From the NCBI RefSeq assembly GCF_000313755.1, contig NZ_AMZB01000136.1, forward strand, positions 186,001 through 250,000: a stretch of 64,000 nucleotides of DNA. The letters are read 5' to 3'. The notes beneath the pieces were generated by a model. The model did not search any database and had not been told where the DNA came from. It was given only the letters and a program-made list of their open reading frames with translations. Each line of letters begins with the position of its first letter. Position 1 is the first letter of the stretch. Positions 17,321 through 26,414 of the stretch are shown here, piece after piece. The stretch comes from Pseudomonas nitroreducens TX1 (GTDB lineage: Bacteria > Pseudomonadota > Gammaproteobacteria > Pseudomonadales > Pseudomonadaceae). The translations under genes were made by a program, and so were the position numbers.

Positions 17321-17401
17321 CGGTCCCCTCTCCCGCTTGCGGGGGAGGGCTAGGGAGGGGGAGCGCCCTCTCCCCAACCCTCTCCCTGAAGGGAGAGGGA
17401 G
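17321..17401. repeat. Diverged relative of the ~120-bp dispersed repeat
   Basis: CTCTCCCTGAAGGGAGAGGG at the right end and GGTCCCCTCTCCCGCTTGCG at the left match the ends of the repeat at 12085, but the conserved centre is missing and the order of the parts is changed. It lies between two convergent genes and could act as a bidirectional terminator. Confidence 0.65.
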
Positions 17402-17418
17402 CAAGAGCCCCCGGACAT

Positions 17419-18255
17419 TCAGTTTCCGGGCTTGAGCCCCGACATCTTCGGCACCAGCAGTTTCTCGAACAGACGCGGGAAGAAGCGCGCCAGTATGCGC
17501 GCCCGCCAGTTGACGTTGGACAGCACCAGCAGTCGCCGGCGACGCAAGGCCCCCTGGTAGATCGCCTCGGCCACGTCGCGCGGCGAGGCCACTTCCGCGC
17601 CCAGCACCACGGTTGGCTGGCGAATCACCGAGCCGTCGCCCACCAGGGCGTTCTTGCGCAGATCGGTAGCGGTGAAACCCGGGCACGCCAGGGTGACCGC
17701 CACCCCCGTGCCGTCCAGCTCCATGCGCAGCGTGTCGAACAGCCCGTGCAGTGCATGCTTGCTGGCGTTGTAGGCGCTGCGGTAGAGCAGCGGGGCGAAG
17801 CCGGTCAGCGAACTGAGCACGACAATCTGCCCGTGCCGCGCCAGCAGGCTGGGCAACGCCGCCTGGGTGCAGTGCAGCGCCCCATAGAAGTTCACCGCCA
17901 TCACCCGCCGGAAGACCGCCAGCTCGGTCTCGATGAACAGGCTGCGGTGGGTGATGCCGGCGTTGTTCACCAGCACGTCGATGCCGCCGAAGCGCTCGAC
18001 GGCAAGCGCCACTGCACGCTCCACCGCCTCAGCGTCGGCGATGTCGCAGCGCAGGCCGAGGGCTTCGACGTTCAGGTGCTCGCGCAGGTGCTGCACCAGG
18101 CTGTCCAGCGCCGCCTGGTCGAGGTCGAGGATCACCGGGTGCGCACCGGCCTGGGCGAAGCGCAGCACCAGGGCGCGACCGATGCCGGAACAGCCGCCGC
18201 TGACCAGCACCACCTTGCGCCGGAAGGTCGAATGGGAGAAGCGTGGGCGGGGCAT
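17419..18255 (-). CDS. Short-chain dehydrogenase/reductase
   Basis: A 278-residue classical SDR. The cofactor loop is VVLVSGGCSGIGRAL (the usual TGxxxGIG with Ser for Thr and Cys in the variable position), LDLDQ follows strand 2 and suggests NAD(H) preference, VNNAGITHRSLF is the NNAG motif, and the catalytic pair is in YRSAYNASKHALHGLF. The C-terminal 30 residues are basic and hydrophobic (NWRARILARFFPRLFEKLLV) and may tether the enzyme to the membrane. ATG at 18255 has GGGAGA upstream. Substrate unknown. Confidence 0.87.
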   Translation of the reverse strand: MPRPRFSHSTFRRKVVLVSGGCSGIGRALVLRFAQAGAHPVILDLDQAALDSLVQHLREHLNVEALGLRCDIADAEAVERAVALAVERFGGIDVLVNNAGITHRSLFIETELAVFRRVMAVNFYGALHCTQAALPSLLARHGQIVVLSSLTGFAPLLYRSAYNASKHALHGLFDTLRMELDGTGVAVTLACPGFTATDLRKNALVGDGSVIRQPTVVLGAEVASPRDVAEAIYQGALRRRRLLVLSNVNWRARILARFFPRLFEKLLVPKMSGLKPGN

Positions 18256-18408
18256 GGCAGTCTCCCGAAGCCCGCAGGGCGCGATGTTGACGTCTTGCGA
18301 ACTACATCTCACACGGTTTCAGGATAATTCCCACATTAAACACAGAGGTGAAATACAAAGTCGCAACCACTATCCTCTGGACCCAACAAGCATAGCCCCT
18401 GGTCACCC

Positions 18409-19491
18409 ATGAGCCTCTCGCTTCGCCGCCGCCTACTTTTCGTATTGTTGGTTGCCCTGCTGCTCGTCGTCACCGCTGCCGCCTGGCTGCTGGCCTGGCA
18501 CCCCGCCGAGCGCGAGGCGGTCGCCGTGCAGTGCCGTGCACCCGCGCCGCAACTGCAGCCGGGGCAGGCGCTGAAGGTGATGACCTGGAACGTCCAGTAC
18601 CTGGCCGGCAAGCGCTACATCTTCTGGGACGACCTGCCCGACACCACCGGCCCCGACGACAGCCCCAGCCCCGAGGACATCGCCTACAGCCTCGACGAAG
18701 TGGTGCGGGTGATCCGCGACGAAGCGCCGGACATCGTCCTGCTGCAGGAGGTCGACGACGGTGCCGCCGCCACCGGCAAGCAGGACCAGCAGGCGCTCAT
18801 CGGCGACCGGCTGACCGACCTCTACCCCTGCTCCACCGCCGCCTTCGACTGGAAGGCACGCTTCGATCCCAACCCTCACGTATTCGGCAGCGCCGGACGC
18901 AAGCTGGTGACCTTCAGCCGCTTCCAGATCAGTGGGGGCGAGCGCATCGCCTTGCCGCAGCGCTCGTCCATTCCGCTGCTGCATCTGTTCGCCCCGCAGC
19001 CGGCGATGCTGCAAAGCGACCTGCCAATCCGCGGCGGTGGCCAGTTCAGCGTGATCAACACGCGGCTGGAGCGCCCCAACGGCGACGACACGCCGCAACG
19101 CCAGGTCGAGGCCGTTGAAGCCCACCTGAACACCCTGCAAGCTGCCGGCCGCCCCTGGTTGCTAGGCGGCGACCTCGGCCTGCTGCCGCTGGGCCAGTAC
19201 CCCTACCTGCCGGAGGTGCTGCGCGCGCCCTACCGCGCCAACAGCGAACTGAACCTGCTGGCGGCGCGCTTCCCGGTGGTCCCAGCTGTCGAGGAGTCCA
19301 GCGGTGCCGAGCAGGAGAAGTGGTACACCCACTTCCCCAATGACCCGCGCGTGCACAAGCCCGATCGCACCCTCGACTACCTGTTCCACAGTCCCAGCCT
19401 GAACCGCCTCGATGCCGGCGTGCGCAGCCACGACACCCTGCGCATCTCCAACCATCTGCCGCTGTCCGCGCGCTTCCTGCTGCCTCACTGA
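18409..19491 (+). CDS. Endonuclease/exonuclease/phosphatase family protein, membrane-anchored
   Basis: A 360-residue member of the EEP superfamily. An N-terminal membrane anchor (LLFVLLVALLLVVTAAAWLL, residues 8-27) puts the domain outside the inner membrane. Catalytic blocks are MTWNVQYLAG (Asn near 60), IVLLQEVDDG (Glu), LLGGDLGLLP (Asp) and RISNHLPLSARF (His) at the C-terminus; the usual Asn of the GDxN block is Leu here. Family members cleave phosphodiesters in nucleic acids or lipids. The extracytoplasmic location argues for an extracellular substrate. Specificity is unknown. Confidence 0.85.
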   Translation: MSLSLRRRLLFVLLVALLLVVTAAAWLLAWHPAEREAVAVQCRAPAPQLQPGQALKVMTWNVQYLAGKRYIFWDDLPDTTGPDDSPSPEDIAYSLDEVVRVIRDEAPDIVLLQEVDDGAAATGKQDQQALIGDRLTDLYPCSTAAFDWKARFDPNPHVFGSAGRKLVTFSRFQISGGERIALPQRSSIPLLHLFAPQPAMLQSDLPIRGGGQFSVINTRLERPNGDDTPQRQVEAVEAHLNTLQAAGRPWLLGGDLGLLPLGQYPYLPEVLRAPYRANSELNLLAARFPVVPAVEESSGAEQEKWYTHFPNDPRVHKPDRTLDYLFHSPSLNRLDAGVRSHDTLRISNHLPLSARFLLPH

Positions 19492-19595
19492 GCGCTGCGG
19501 CACAAGGTCGCTGGCGGAAGCTGGACAGGAGCGACGTGGCGGTCGCATGCTCGGCCCGCTTCGAACAAAAACGATAACGAGCACTCGGGCCATCC

Positions 19596-20360
19596 ATGCA
19601 TTTGCGCCGTCTCGCCGGGCTGATCCTCGCCCTGTTCTGCCTTAATGCCCTCGCCGTCGACAGGCCCACGCTGGCCGACCGGCTGCCGCATCCGCTGCCC
19701 GCCTTGACCGTCGGCTACTATGAATTCCCGCCCTACACCTACACGGCCCCGGACGGCACCACCCGCGGCAGCGGCGCCGAGATGGTCCGGCGCATCCTGC
19801 TCAAGGCCGGCTACCGCGCCGACTTCCGCCCGCTGCCCAGCGCCCGCCTCTACCTGGGCCTGCAGGACGGCAGCGTGCAGCTGTGGGCCGGCGCACCGGG
19901 CAAGCCGGAGCTGGTGGACAGCACGCTGGAATGCGAACGCGTGCTGGGGCACGTCGAACTGAACCTTTACCGCCTGGCCTCGCGCCCGTCGCCGCAGTTG
20001 CCCGAAGGGCTGACCGGAAGCCGGATGATCCTGATCAGCGGCTACAGCTACTGGCGGCCGATCACCGAAATGCTCGAAGACCCGAAGCTCCAGCTGGAAG
20101 TGCACCGCACCAGCACCCACGCCGCTGCCCTGCAGATGCTCGAACGCGGCCGCGGCGACTACCTGATCGACTACCAGACGCCGGTGGAGCAGGCACGCCG
20201 GGAGCTGAACATGGCGCCCCTGGCCTTCGACAACCTGTACAGCGTGCCGACCAAGCTCATCGTCTCCCGCCACGCCCCCAACGCCGAAGCCCTGCGCGCA
20301 CGGCTGGACCACGCCTACGACGAACTGCAGGCGGCCGGCTACGACATGAAATTGCCCTGA
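19596..20360 (+). CDS. Periplasmic substrate-binding protein, amino-acid (SBP_bac_3) type
   Basis: A 254-residue secreted protein with a signal peptide ending at LNALA (about residue 20). The domain starts LTVGYYEFPPYTYTAPDGTT, the usual first strand of family-3 solute-binding proteins, and contains GSGAEMVRRILLKAGYRADF. No permease or ATPase gene is nearby, so it is an orphan binding protein or a sensor-like relative. It is 104 bp after the EEP gene. Ligand unknown. Confidence 0.8.
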   Translation: MHLRRLAGLILALFCLNALAVDRPTLADRLPHPLPALTVGYYEFPPYTYTAPDGTTRGSGAEMVRRILLKAGYRADFRPLPSARLYLGLQDGSVQLWAGAPGKPELVDSTLECERVLGHVELNLYRLASRPSPQLPEGLTGSRMILISGYSYWRPITEMLEDPKLQLEVHRTSTHAAALQMLERGRGDYLIDYQTPVEQARRELNMAPLAFDNLYSVPTKLIVSRHAPNAEALRARLDHAYDELQAAGYDMKLP

Positions 20361-20385
20361 GCGAAAGAACCGAGTCACCCCCCCT

Positions 20386-20575
20386 GTAGGAAAAGCGGTC
20401 GTGCTGCACAACCGTATGCAGCCTGATCCATGGGTAGGAGCGGACGCCGTCCGCGATTGGCCACCCGCCACTCCCGACCATCCCGGATGAATCGCACCTA
20501 CCGAATCGCCACCCGTTTCACCCACTGAGGGCGGGCTCCACCTGTAGGAGCGCGCCATGCGCGCGATCGCGGGCA
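20386..20575. repeat. Cluster of three single REP-like half elements
   Basis: Three REP-like ends in the same orientation lie at 20386, 20434 (GTAGGAGCGGACGCCGTCCG) and 20544 (GTAGGAGCGCGCCATGCGCG). None has an inverted partner next to it. With the following 120-bp repeat they fill the 406-bp gap between two convergent genes; no gene was seen there. Confidence 0.65.
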
Positions 20576-20612
20576 TGGCCCGCTACGACTTGATATTTCG
20601 TGCCGGGGCCTG

Positions 20613-20745
20613 CCCTCTCCCCCGCCCTATCCCTGAAGGGAGAGGGAGCTGTCCGTGCCGGCTGACGCCATGGATTCCTCCTGCACCGACCGGTCCCCTC
20701 GCCCTTCAGGGAGAGGGGAAACCCTCGGTACAGACTTGCAAATTG
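20613..20745. repeat. Copy 2 of the ~120-bp dispersed repeat
   Basis: It matches the 12085 copy with the same GTGCCGGCTGACGC centre, followed by TGCACCGACCGGTCCCCTC. Its right flank (GGTACAGACTTG) is similar to the flank of the 63746 copy, so the true element may extend about 20 bp past the palindromic end. It is located between the binding-protein and hrpB stop codons. Confidence 0.85.
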
Positions 20746-20766
20746 TTGCTCCTGAACAGGCCCTGC

Positions 20767-23298
20767 TCAGCTCTTGCGCGGCTTCGCCCGCGCCGTAGGC
20801 TCGGCGATCAGCGGGTCGTCCGGCCAGTAGTGCTTGGGGTAACGGCCCTTCAGGTCCTTTTTCACCTCGGCGTAGGTGCTGCGCCAGAAGTTGGCCAGGT
20901 CCTGGGTCACCTGCACCGGGCGTTGCGCCGGTGACAGCAGGTGCAGCTTCACCGCCACCCGTCCACCCGCGATCCGCGGGGTGTCGGCAAGGCCGAACAG
21001 CTCCTGCAGGCGAACGGCAAGCACCGGCGGAAACTCGCTGTAGTCCAGGCGGATGTTCGAGCCCGACGGCACCTGCAGCGCGCGCGGCGCCTGCTCGTCC
21101 AGCCGTTGCGGCAGCGGCCAGGACAGCAGCGCGTGGAGAATCCCGCTCAGCTCCAGGTTGGCGAAGTGCGACAGCCGCGAAACCTTGCCCAGGTAGGGCA
21201 GCAACCAGTCGTCCAGCGAAGCCAGCAGCGCGGAGTCGCTGACATCCGGCCACTCGCTCTCGCCCTTGCCGTCCAGATCGAGCCGACGCAGCAAGGCGAT
21301 GCGCGCCTGCCACTGGCGCAATTCCGGCGTCCACGGCAGCAGCTCCAGCCCCTTGCGCCGCACCAGCCCGAGCAGCGCGCGGCTGCGGGCCTCGGCGTCC
21401 AGGTTGGGCAGCGCCTCGGTGGACAGCACCAGTTCGCCGACCTTGCGCTGGCGTTCGGCCCGCAACACGCCTTCGCGCTCGTCCCAGTCCAGTTCGTCGT
21501 GGACGCTGACCTGCTCGGCCAGGATCGACTCGAACAACGCCGGCTCCAGCGCCGCCGCCAGGTAGATGCGCTCCTCGCGCTGTCCCTGGCGGCTGCCCAG
21601 GTCGGCGATCACCAGCCAGGGCTCTTTCATCAGCGCATCCGGCTCGCCGAACTGCGCGGCGCGGCCGTTGGCCAGGCGGTATTCGCCACCGCCGGCGCGG
21701 CGTTGGCGGGCAATGCGGTCTGGGTAGGCGAATGCCAGCAGGCCGCCGAGCCAGCGCGGGTGATCGGGGTCGGCCACCGGTTCGCGGACCGGGCCACGCA
21801 GGTAGCCCTTGAACTGCCGCGCCAGCTGCCGCACCCGCTGCACCGCACCGCGACTGGCACGCGGGGCATTCTGCTCGCCGGCCAGCAGGGCGATGCGGTG
21901 GTGCAGGTCGGCGTCGTTGCCACGCAGGATGTCACGCTCGCCGAGCAGCGCGGCGAGATCGCAGGCCAGCGCGCCCAGCCCCAGCGCATGACCACGCAGC
22001 AGCAGATGGGCGATACGCGGGTGCGCCGGTACCTCGGCCATGGCCTGGCCGTGGGGCGTGAGGCTGCCGCCACCGGCGCGGGAGGCCAGCGCGCCAAGGC
22101 GCTCCAGCAAGTCCTGCGCCTGGGCATAAGCGGCGGCGGGCGGCAGGTCGAGCCAGGCCAGCTCCTGCGGGGCGACGCCCCAGCGCGCCAGTTGCAGGGC
22201 GAGGCCAGCCAGATCGGCCTGGAGGATTTCCGCCGCGCCATAGGCCGGCAACTGATCGTGCTGCGCCTCGGACCACAGGCGGTAGCAGGCGCCCGGCTCC
22301 AGTCGTCCGGCACGGCCGGTGCGCTGGGTGGCGGAGGCGCGGGAGATACGCTGGGTGTCCAGGCGGGTCATGCCACTGCCCGGATCGAATCGCGGCACCC
22401 GCGCCAGCCCGGCATCCACGACCACCCGCACGCCGTCGATGGTCAGGCTGGTCTCGGCAATGTTGGTCGCTAGCACGACCTTGCGCTTGCCCACCGGAGC
22501 GGGCTCGATGGCGGCACGCTGGGCATCGAGGTCCAGCTCGCCGTGCAGCGGGCAGATGAGAACGTCGGGGCGAGCGGCCAGTGCCTCGCCCAGTTGTTCG
22601 GCGACGCGGCGAATCTCCGCCTGACCGGGGAGGAACACCAGCAGGCTGCCGGGCTCATCCGCCAGCGCCTGTTGCACTGTCTGCACCACGCGCGGCTCGA
22701 GGAACTCGCCGGCCTGCCACGGCCGCCCCCAGCGGATGTCCACCGGGAACATGCGACCCTCGCTGCGCACCACCGGCGCGTCGTCGAGCAGCGCGGACAG
22801 GCGCTCGCCCTCCAGCGTGGCGGACATCACCAGCACCTTGAGCGGCGGCTCGTCGCGCAGCAGCGCGCGACCGTTGAGCGTCAGCGCCAGCGCGAGGTCG
22901 GCATCCAGCGAGCGCTCGTGAAATTCGTCGAAGATCACCAGCCCCACACCTTCCAGCGCCGGGTCGTCCTGCAGGCGGCGGGCGAGGATGCCTTCAGTGA
23001 CCACCTCGATGCGTGTCTTCGGTCCGACCCTGCTGTCCAGGCGGATGCGGTAGCCGACGGTCTCGCCGACCTTCTCGCCCAGTTCCGCGGCCAGTCTTTC
23101 GGCGGCGGCGCGGGCTGCCAGCCGGCGCGGTTCCAGCATCAGGATCGACTGTCCGTCCAGCCACGCCTCGCCCAGCAACGCCAGCGGCACGCGGGTGGTC
23201 TTGCCGGCGCCGGGCGGCGCTTCCAGCACCACTTCGTGGCGCGCGGCCAGGGCCTGGCGCAGGGCGGGAAGGACGCTGTCGATGGGAAGGGCGTTCAT
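20767..23298 (-). CDS. hrpB: ATP-dependent helicase HrpB
   Basis: A full-length 843-residue DExH-box helicase of the HrpB family. Motifs in order: I EAPPGAGKTTRVPLAL near residue 25, II FDEFHERSLDADL near 125, III LVMSATLEG, V ATNIAETSLTIDGVRVVVD near 275 and VI QRTGRAGRLEPG. The C-terminal HrpB-specific region (SNIRLDYSEFPPVLAVRLQE) is intact. HrpB proteins act on RNA, but a defined cellular role is not established in Pseudomonas. ATG at 23298 directly precedes the conserved N-terminus. It is divergent from the lipoprotein gene. Confidence 0.94.
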   Translation of the reverse strand: MNALPIDSVLPALRQALAARHEVVLEAPPGAGKTTRVPLALLGEAWLDGQSILMLEPRRLAARAAAERLAAELGEKVGETVGYRIRLDSRVGPKTRIEVVTEGILARRLQDDPALEGVGLVIFDEFHERSLDADLALALTLNGRALLRDEPPLKVLVMSATLEGERLSALLDDAPVVRSEGRMFPVDIRWGRPWQAGEFLEPRVVQTVQQALADEPGSLLVFLPGQAEIRRVAEQLGEALAARPDVLICPLHGELDLDAQRAAIEPAPVGKRKVVLATNIAETSLTIDGVRVVVDAGLARVPRFDPGSGMTRLDTQRISRASATQRTGRAGRLEPGACYRLWSEAQHDQLPAYGAAEILQADLAGLALQLARWGVAPQELAWLDLPPAAAYAQAQDLLERLGALASRAGGGSLTPHGQAMAEVPAHPRIAHLLLRGHALGLGALACDLAALLGERDILRGNDADLHHRIALLAGEQNAPRASRGAVQRVRQLARQFKGYLRGPVREPVADPDHPRWLGGLLAFAYPDRIARQRRAGGGEYRLANGRAAQFGEPDALMKEPWLVIADLGSRQGQREERIYLAAALEPALFESILAEQVSVHDELDWDEREGVLRAERQRKVGELVLSTEALPNLDAEARSRALLGLVRRKGLELLPWTPELRQWQARIALLRRLDLDGKGESEWPDVSDSALLASLDDWLLPYLGKVSRLSHFANLELSGILHALLSWPLPQRLDEQAPRALQVPSGSNIRLDYSEFPPVLAVRLQELFGLADTPRIAGGRVAVKLHLLSPAQRPVQVTQDLANFWRSTYAEVKKDLKGRYPKHYWPDDPLIAEPTARAKPRKS

Positions 23299-23491
23299 GC
23301 CGGCTCCTGGAACTCCAATTTCATAAGGCGGTAACCCGGAATACGCGGGGGGCGGCGATTATAGCGGGCGAACCGCGGTGCCAACTCAGCAGTCATAGAA
23401 GCAACGAGAACGCTGGCTAGTGCGAAACTGCCAGCAGCCGTTCAGGACTCGTTGTTATAGTTGTCCGCATCATCCTCCCGGAGGTTTTTTC

Positions 23492-23908
23492 ATGCGTCTT
23501 GCCACCCGAGTGTCCTGTGCCGTTCTGAGCGCCGCCCTGTTCAGCCAGCTGACTGCCTGCGGCACCCTGTTCTACCCCGATCGCCGCGGCCAGATCGACG
23601 GCCGCATCGACCCGGCTGTCGCCGCCCTGGATGCCGTCGGCCTGTTGTTCTACGTCATCCCGGGCCTGATCGCCTTCGGCGTAGACTTCGCCACCGGCGC
23701 GATCTACCTGCCCGACGAGAAGTACTCGGTCGCACCGGAGAAGCTCAAGGATGCCGTGAGTGAAGACGGCAGCGTGGACAAGGCTAAACTCAAGGCGATC
23801 CTCGAGCGTGAAACCGGCCGCAGCCTGCCCCTGGACGACCCGCGTCTGATCCAGCGCAGCGGCAGCCTCCAACAACTCGCCAGCCTGGGCCTGCGCCCGG
23901 AGGCCTGA
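23492..23908 (+). CDS. Putative outer-membrane lipoprotein, 138 aa
   Basis: The protein has a lipoprotein signal peptide with lipobox LTAC, so Cys23 would be lipidated; Gly at +2 favours outer-membrane sorting. Then follow CGTLFYPDRRGQIDGRIDP, a conserved start seen in small pseudomonad lipoproteins, and a hydrophobic stretch LFYVIPGLIAFGVDFATGA. ATG at 23492 has GGAGGT upstream; the frame is open further 5' but without a signal sequence. The DinB gene starts at once after it, so these two and the CDF gene look like one operon. Function unknown. Confidence 0.8.
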   Translation: MRLATRVSCAVLSAALFSQLTACGTLFYPDRRGQIDGRIDPAVAALDAVGLLFYVIPGLIAFGVDFATGAIYLPDEKYSVAPEKLKDAVSEDGSVDKAKLKAILERETGRSLPLDDPRLIQRSGSLQQLASLGLRPEA

Positions 23909-23909
23909 T

Positions 23910-24422
23910 ATGCACGGCGCTCTCGCTTCACACCTTCAGCAACTCCTGGCGTACCACCAGTGGGCCTACGAACGCATCCTGGAGGCCGTCGCGCCGCTGG
24001 ATGAACAGGCCTACCGCGCACCGCGCGGGCTGTTCTTCGGCAGCCTGCACGTCACCCTCAACCACCTCGCGGTGGTCGATCGCATCTGGTTCGCCCGTGT
24101 GCAGCGAGAGCCCTGGCAGTTCGAACGACTCGATGCCGAGGCCGCGCCGGATCGCGCCAGCCTCGCCGAATTCCTCAACGACGGTGTCGGCGCCTGGCGC
24201 CTGTGGCTGAGCAGGCAGAGCGACGCCACCCTCGGCACCCAGCTGGACTACCGCAACATGGCCGGGCAGGAACACCGCCAGAGCCTGGCGAACATCGTCC
24301 AGCACCTGGTCAACCACGGCACCCACCACCGCGGGCAGATGAGCGCTGCGCTCACCGCGCTGGGCCAGAAGGCGCCGCTGCTGGACTACATCTACTTCCT
24401 GCCCGACCGCCTGGACACCTGA
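23910..24422 (+). CDS. DinB family protein
   Basis: A 170-residue four-helix-bundle protein of the DinB/YfiT superfamily, which bind a divalent metal and often act as thiol-dependent transferases. The first helix is HQWAYERILEAVAPLDEQ, the central histidines are in SLHVTLNHLAVVDRIWFARV, and the C-terminal metal site is HLVNHGTHHRGQMSAAL near residue 140. Its ATG is at the base after the lipoprotein stop region and its own stop overlaps the CDF start (TGATG), so translation is likely coupled on both sides. Substrate unknown. Confidence 0.88.
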   Translation: MHGALASHLQQLLAYHQWAYERILEAVAPLDEQAYRAPRGLFFGSLHVTLNHLAVVDRIWFARVQREPWQFERLDAEAAPDRASLAEFLNDGVGAWRLWLSRQSDATLGTQLDYRNMAGQEHRQSLANIVQHLVNHGTHHRGQMSAALTALGQKAPLLDYIYFLPDRLDT

Positions 24423-25318
24423 TGCTCAAGCATGCCAGCCACGCCCACCTGATGCGGCTGGCGACCTTCGCGTCGCTCGGCGTCGCCACCACCCTGATCG
24501 TCGCCAAGGCCATCGCCTGGTGGCTCAGCGGCTCGGTCAGCCTGCTCGCCGGCCTCACCGACTCGCTGCTCGACGGTGCCGCGTCATTCCTCAACCTGCT
24601 GGCAGTGCACTACGCCATCCGCCCGGCGGACGATGACCACCGCTACGGCCACGGCAAGGCGGAATCGCTCTCGGGGCTGGCGCAGGCGCTGTTCATCGCG
24701 GTCAGCGCCCTGCTGGTCGGGGCCCAGGCCATCGACCGCCTGCAACATCCCGAACCGGTGGAAGCCGCAGGCTGGGGCATCGCGGTGATGATCCTGTCCC
24801 TGGCACTCACCGCCTGCCTGCTGATGGTGCAGGGTTATGTAGTGAAGATCACCGGCTCCAATGCCATCCGCGCCGACTCCCTGCACTATCGCTCCGATCT
24901 TCTGCTCAACAGCAGCATCCTGGTCGCCCTGCTGCTGGCGCAGTTCGGCTGGCAACAGATGGACGCCATCTTCGGCCTGGGCATCGCCCTGTACATTCTG
25001 TGGAGTTCCTTCCAGATCGCCCGCGAATCCGTCGCGGTGCTGATGGATGAAGAGCTGCCGCCCGACGTCAGCACGCGCATGCTCCAACTGGTTCGCGAGG
25101 TTCCCGGCGTGCTGGGCGCCCATGACCTGCGCACGAGGATTTCCGGCACCCACTGGTTCGTCCAGCTGCACCTGGAGCTGCCCGGCGAGCTGTCGCTGTC
25201 GAAGGCGCATCACCTGTGTGACGAAGCCGTGCTGGCGATCCACAGGGAATTCCCGCGGGCCGAGGTGCTGGTGCACGCCGACCCGCAGGAAGTGGTGGGT
25301 AAAGAGACCATCAGTTGA
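24422..25318 (+). CDS. Cation diffusion facilitator transporter (FieF-like)
   Basis: A 298-residue CDF exporter that expels divalent metals (Zn, Fe, Cd or Mn) in exchange for protons. Six membrane helices are expected. The transport site is DxxxD in GLTDSLLDGA on helix 2 and HxxxD in LHYRSDLLLN on helix 5; HRYGHGKAESLSG is the loop-2/3 motif. The C-terminal cytoplasmic domain (about residues 210-298) contains LRTRISGTHWFVQLHLELPG with metal-sensing His. ATG at 24422 overlaps the previous stop. Metal specificity is not decidable from sequence alone. Confidence 0.9.
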   Translation: MLKHASHAHLMRLATFASLGVATTLIVAKAIAWWLSGSVSLLAGLTDSLLDGAASFLNLLAVHYAIRPADDDHRYGHGKAESLSGLAQALFIAVSALLVGAQAIDRLQHPEPVEAAGWGIAVMILSLALTACLLMVQGYVVKITGSNAIRADSLHYRSDLLLNSSILVALLLAQFGWQQMDAIFGLGIALYILWSSFQIARESVAVLMDEELPPDVSTRMLQLVREVPGVLGAHDLRTRISGTHWFVQLHLELPGELSLSKAHHLCDEAVLAIHREFPRAEVLVHADPQEVVGKETIS

Positions 25319-26414
25319 CGCTATAGCCACGCCCGCTCAGGCAGGCGCCCAGGGCGCGGCGGTAGTTGTCGGCGACGTAGGCCGGCGGCGCGTAGTTCGC
25401 CGAGGCCGGGTCGAAGCCGCTCTGCTGCACCGCCCAGCCATGGCATTCATAGCGGTCGCGGGCCTGCTGGTCCCGCCCCTGGCCGTACAGCGGATAGGCG
25501 ATCACGTCGTAGGGCGACTGCGCCGCCGCCACGGCCTGCTGCTGGGGCGGCGCGACCACTTCATAATCCTGTGAACCGGCCTGCCACATGTAATAGGTGC
25601 CGGCGGCGAGGAAATAGCCAATGCTGCCGATCCAGACCTGCTCGGCGTAGGACGGCAGGTAGCGCACCCGCGCCCCGTAAGGCGGGGTCACCACCACATA
25701 GCGCGAGCCGTAGGGGCGATACCAGTAGCCGTCGTTGAAGTAGTAGTCGCGACCGCGATAGGGCACGCGGTAGTGCCCGCTGGGCATGCTGTCCGTCACG
25801 TACCCGGGCCGCCAGTAGGACGGATGCGGCCCCCAATTGCCGTGGGAGGGCGGCGGGCGACCTTGCCAGCCGCCCGGCGGAGGACGGGTACCCCCTTGCC
25901 AACCGGCGCCGCCGTGGTCGTTACCCTGCCACTGCAAAGTGGTACCGCCGCCAATGGGACGGCCTTGCCACTGGCGTCCGCTGTCGCCGGAAGGGCGCGG
26001 GGCGGGCTGATGCTTGTCATCTGCGGAAGGACGACCTTGCCACGGCCCGCCATCGTTACCGTGCCATTGCCCATCATTATCGCCCTGGGGACGACCCTGC
26101 CATTGCCCACCGTTATTGCCCTGGGGACGGCCCTGCCATTGCCCACCGTTATTGCCCTGGGGATGGCCCTGCCATTGCCCACCGTTGTTGCCCTGCGGAC
26201 GACTCTGCGACTGTCCGCCGGAGTTCTGCGGCGGGTGCGGCTGCCAGTTGCCCATGGGGCGCGACGGCCCCTGGCGGGTCATCGGTGATTGCCCGGCATT
26301 GGCGGACGGATGGCCCTGCCCCTGTATATCGGGCCCATCGGCCGCCAGCGCCTGGACCGCAACGGCCAGCGAAAGCACAGCGAACCAGGCGAACCGCCCG
26401 AATCCCGACTTCAT
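25311..26414 (-). CDS. Secreted DUF6515-type protein with Gly/Asn/Gln/Trp-rich repeats
   Basis: A 367-residue protein with a signal peptide (FAWFAVLSLAVAVQALA, cleaved near residue 24). Residues 55-180 are low-complexity with a 12-residue repeat, GNNGGQWQGRPQ, in at least four copies. The C-terminal 200 residues are the recognisable domain: RVPYRGRDYYFNDGYWYRPYG then a hydrophobic segment, the DUF6515-type SH3-like plus anchor arrangement, and QARDRYECHGWAVQQSGFDP at the end. Function unknown; an envelope role is likely. Its 3' end overlaps the convergent CDF gene by 8 bp. Confidence 0.78.
   Translation of the reverse strand: MKSGFGRFAWFAVLSLAVAVQALAADGPDIQGQGHPSANAGQSPMTRQGPSRPMGNWQPHPPQNSGGQSQSRPQGNNGGQWQGHPQGNNGGQWQGRPQGNNGGQWQGRPQGDNDGQWHGNDGGPWQGRPSADDKHQPAPRPSGDSGRQWQGRPIGGGTTLQWQGNDHGGAGWQGGTRPPPGGWQGRPPPSHGNWGPHPSYWRPGYVTDSMPSGHYRVPYRGRDYYFNDGYWYRPYGSRYVVVTPPYGARVRYLPSYAEQVWIGSIGYFLAAGTYYMWQAGSQDYEVVAPPQQQAVAAAQSPYDVIAYPLYGQGRDQQARDRYECHGWAVQQSGFDPASANYAPPAYVADNYRRALGACLSGRGYSVN
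26082..26225 (-). repeat. Tandem 36-bp repeat inside the DUF6515 gene
   Basis: Four 36-bp units start at 26082, 26118, 26154 and 26190, each beginning GCCCTGSGGAYG; the first two differ by one base, the fourth is diverged. They encode the GNNGGQWQGRPQ repeats. Copy number is likely to vary between strains by replication slippage. Confidence 0.85.

Noticed and set aside
26082-26225. Regular 36-bp repeats resembling a CRISPR array
   Set aside because: Units are contiguous without spacers and encode in-frame peptide repeats of a secreted protein.
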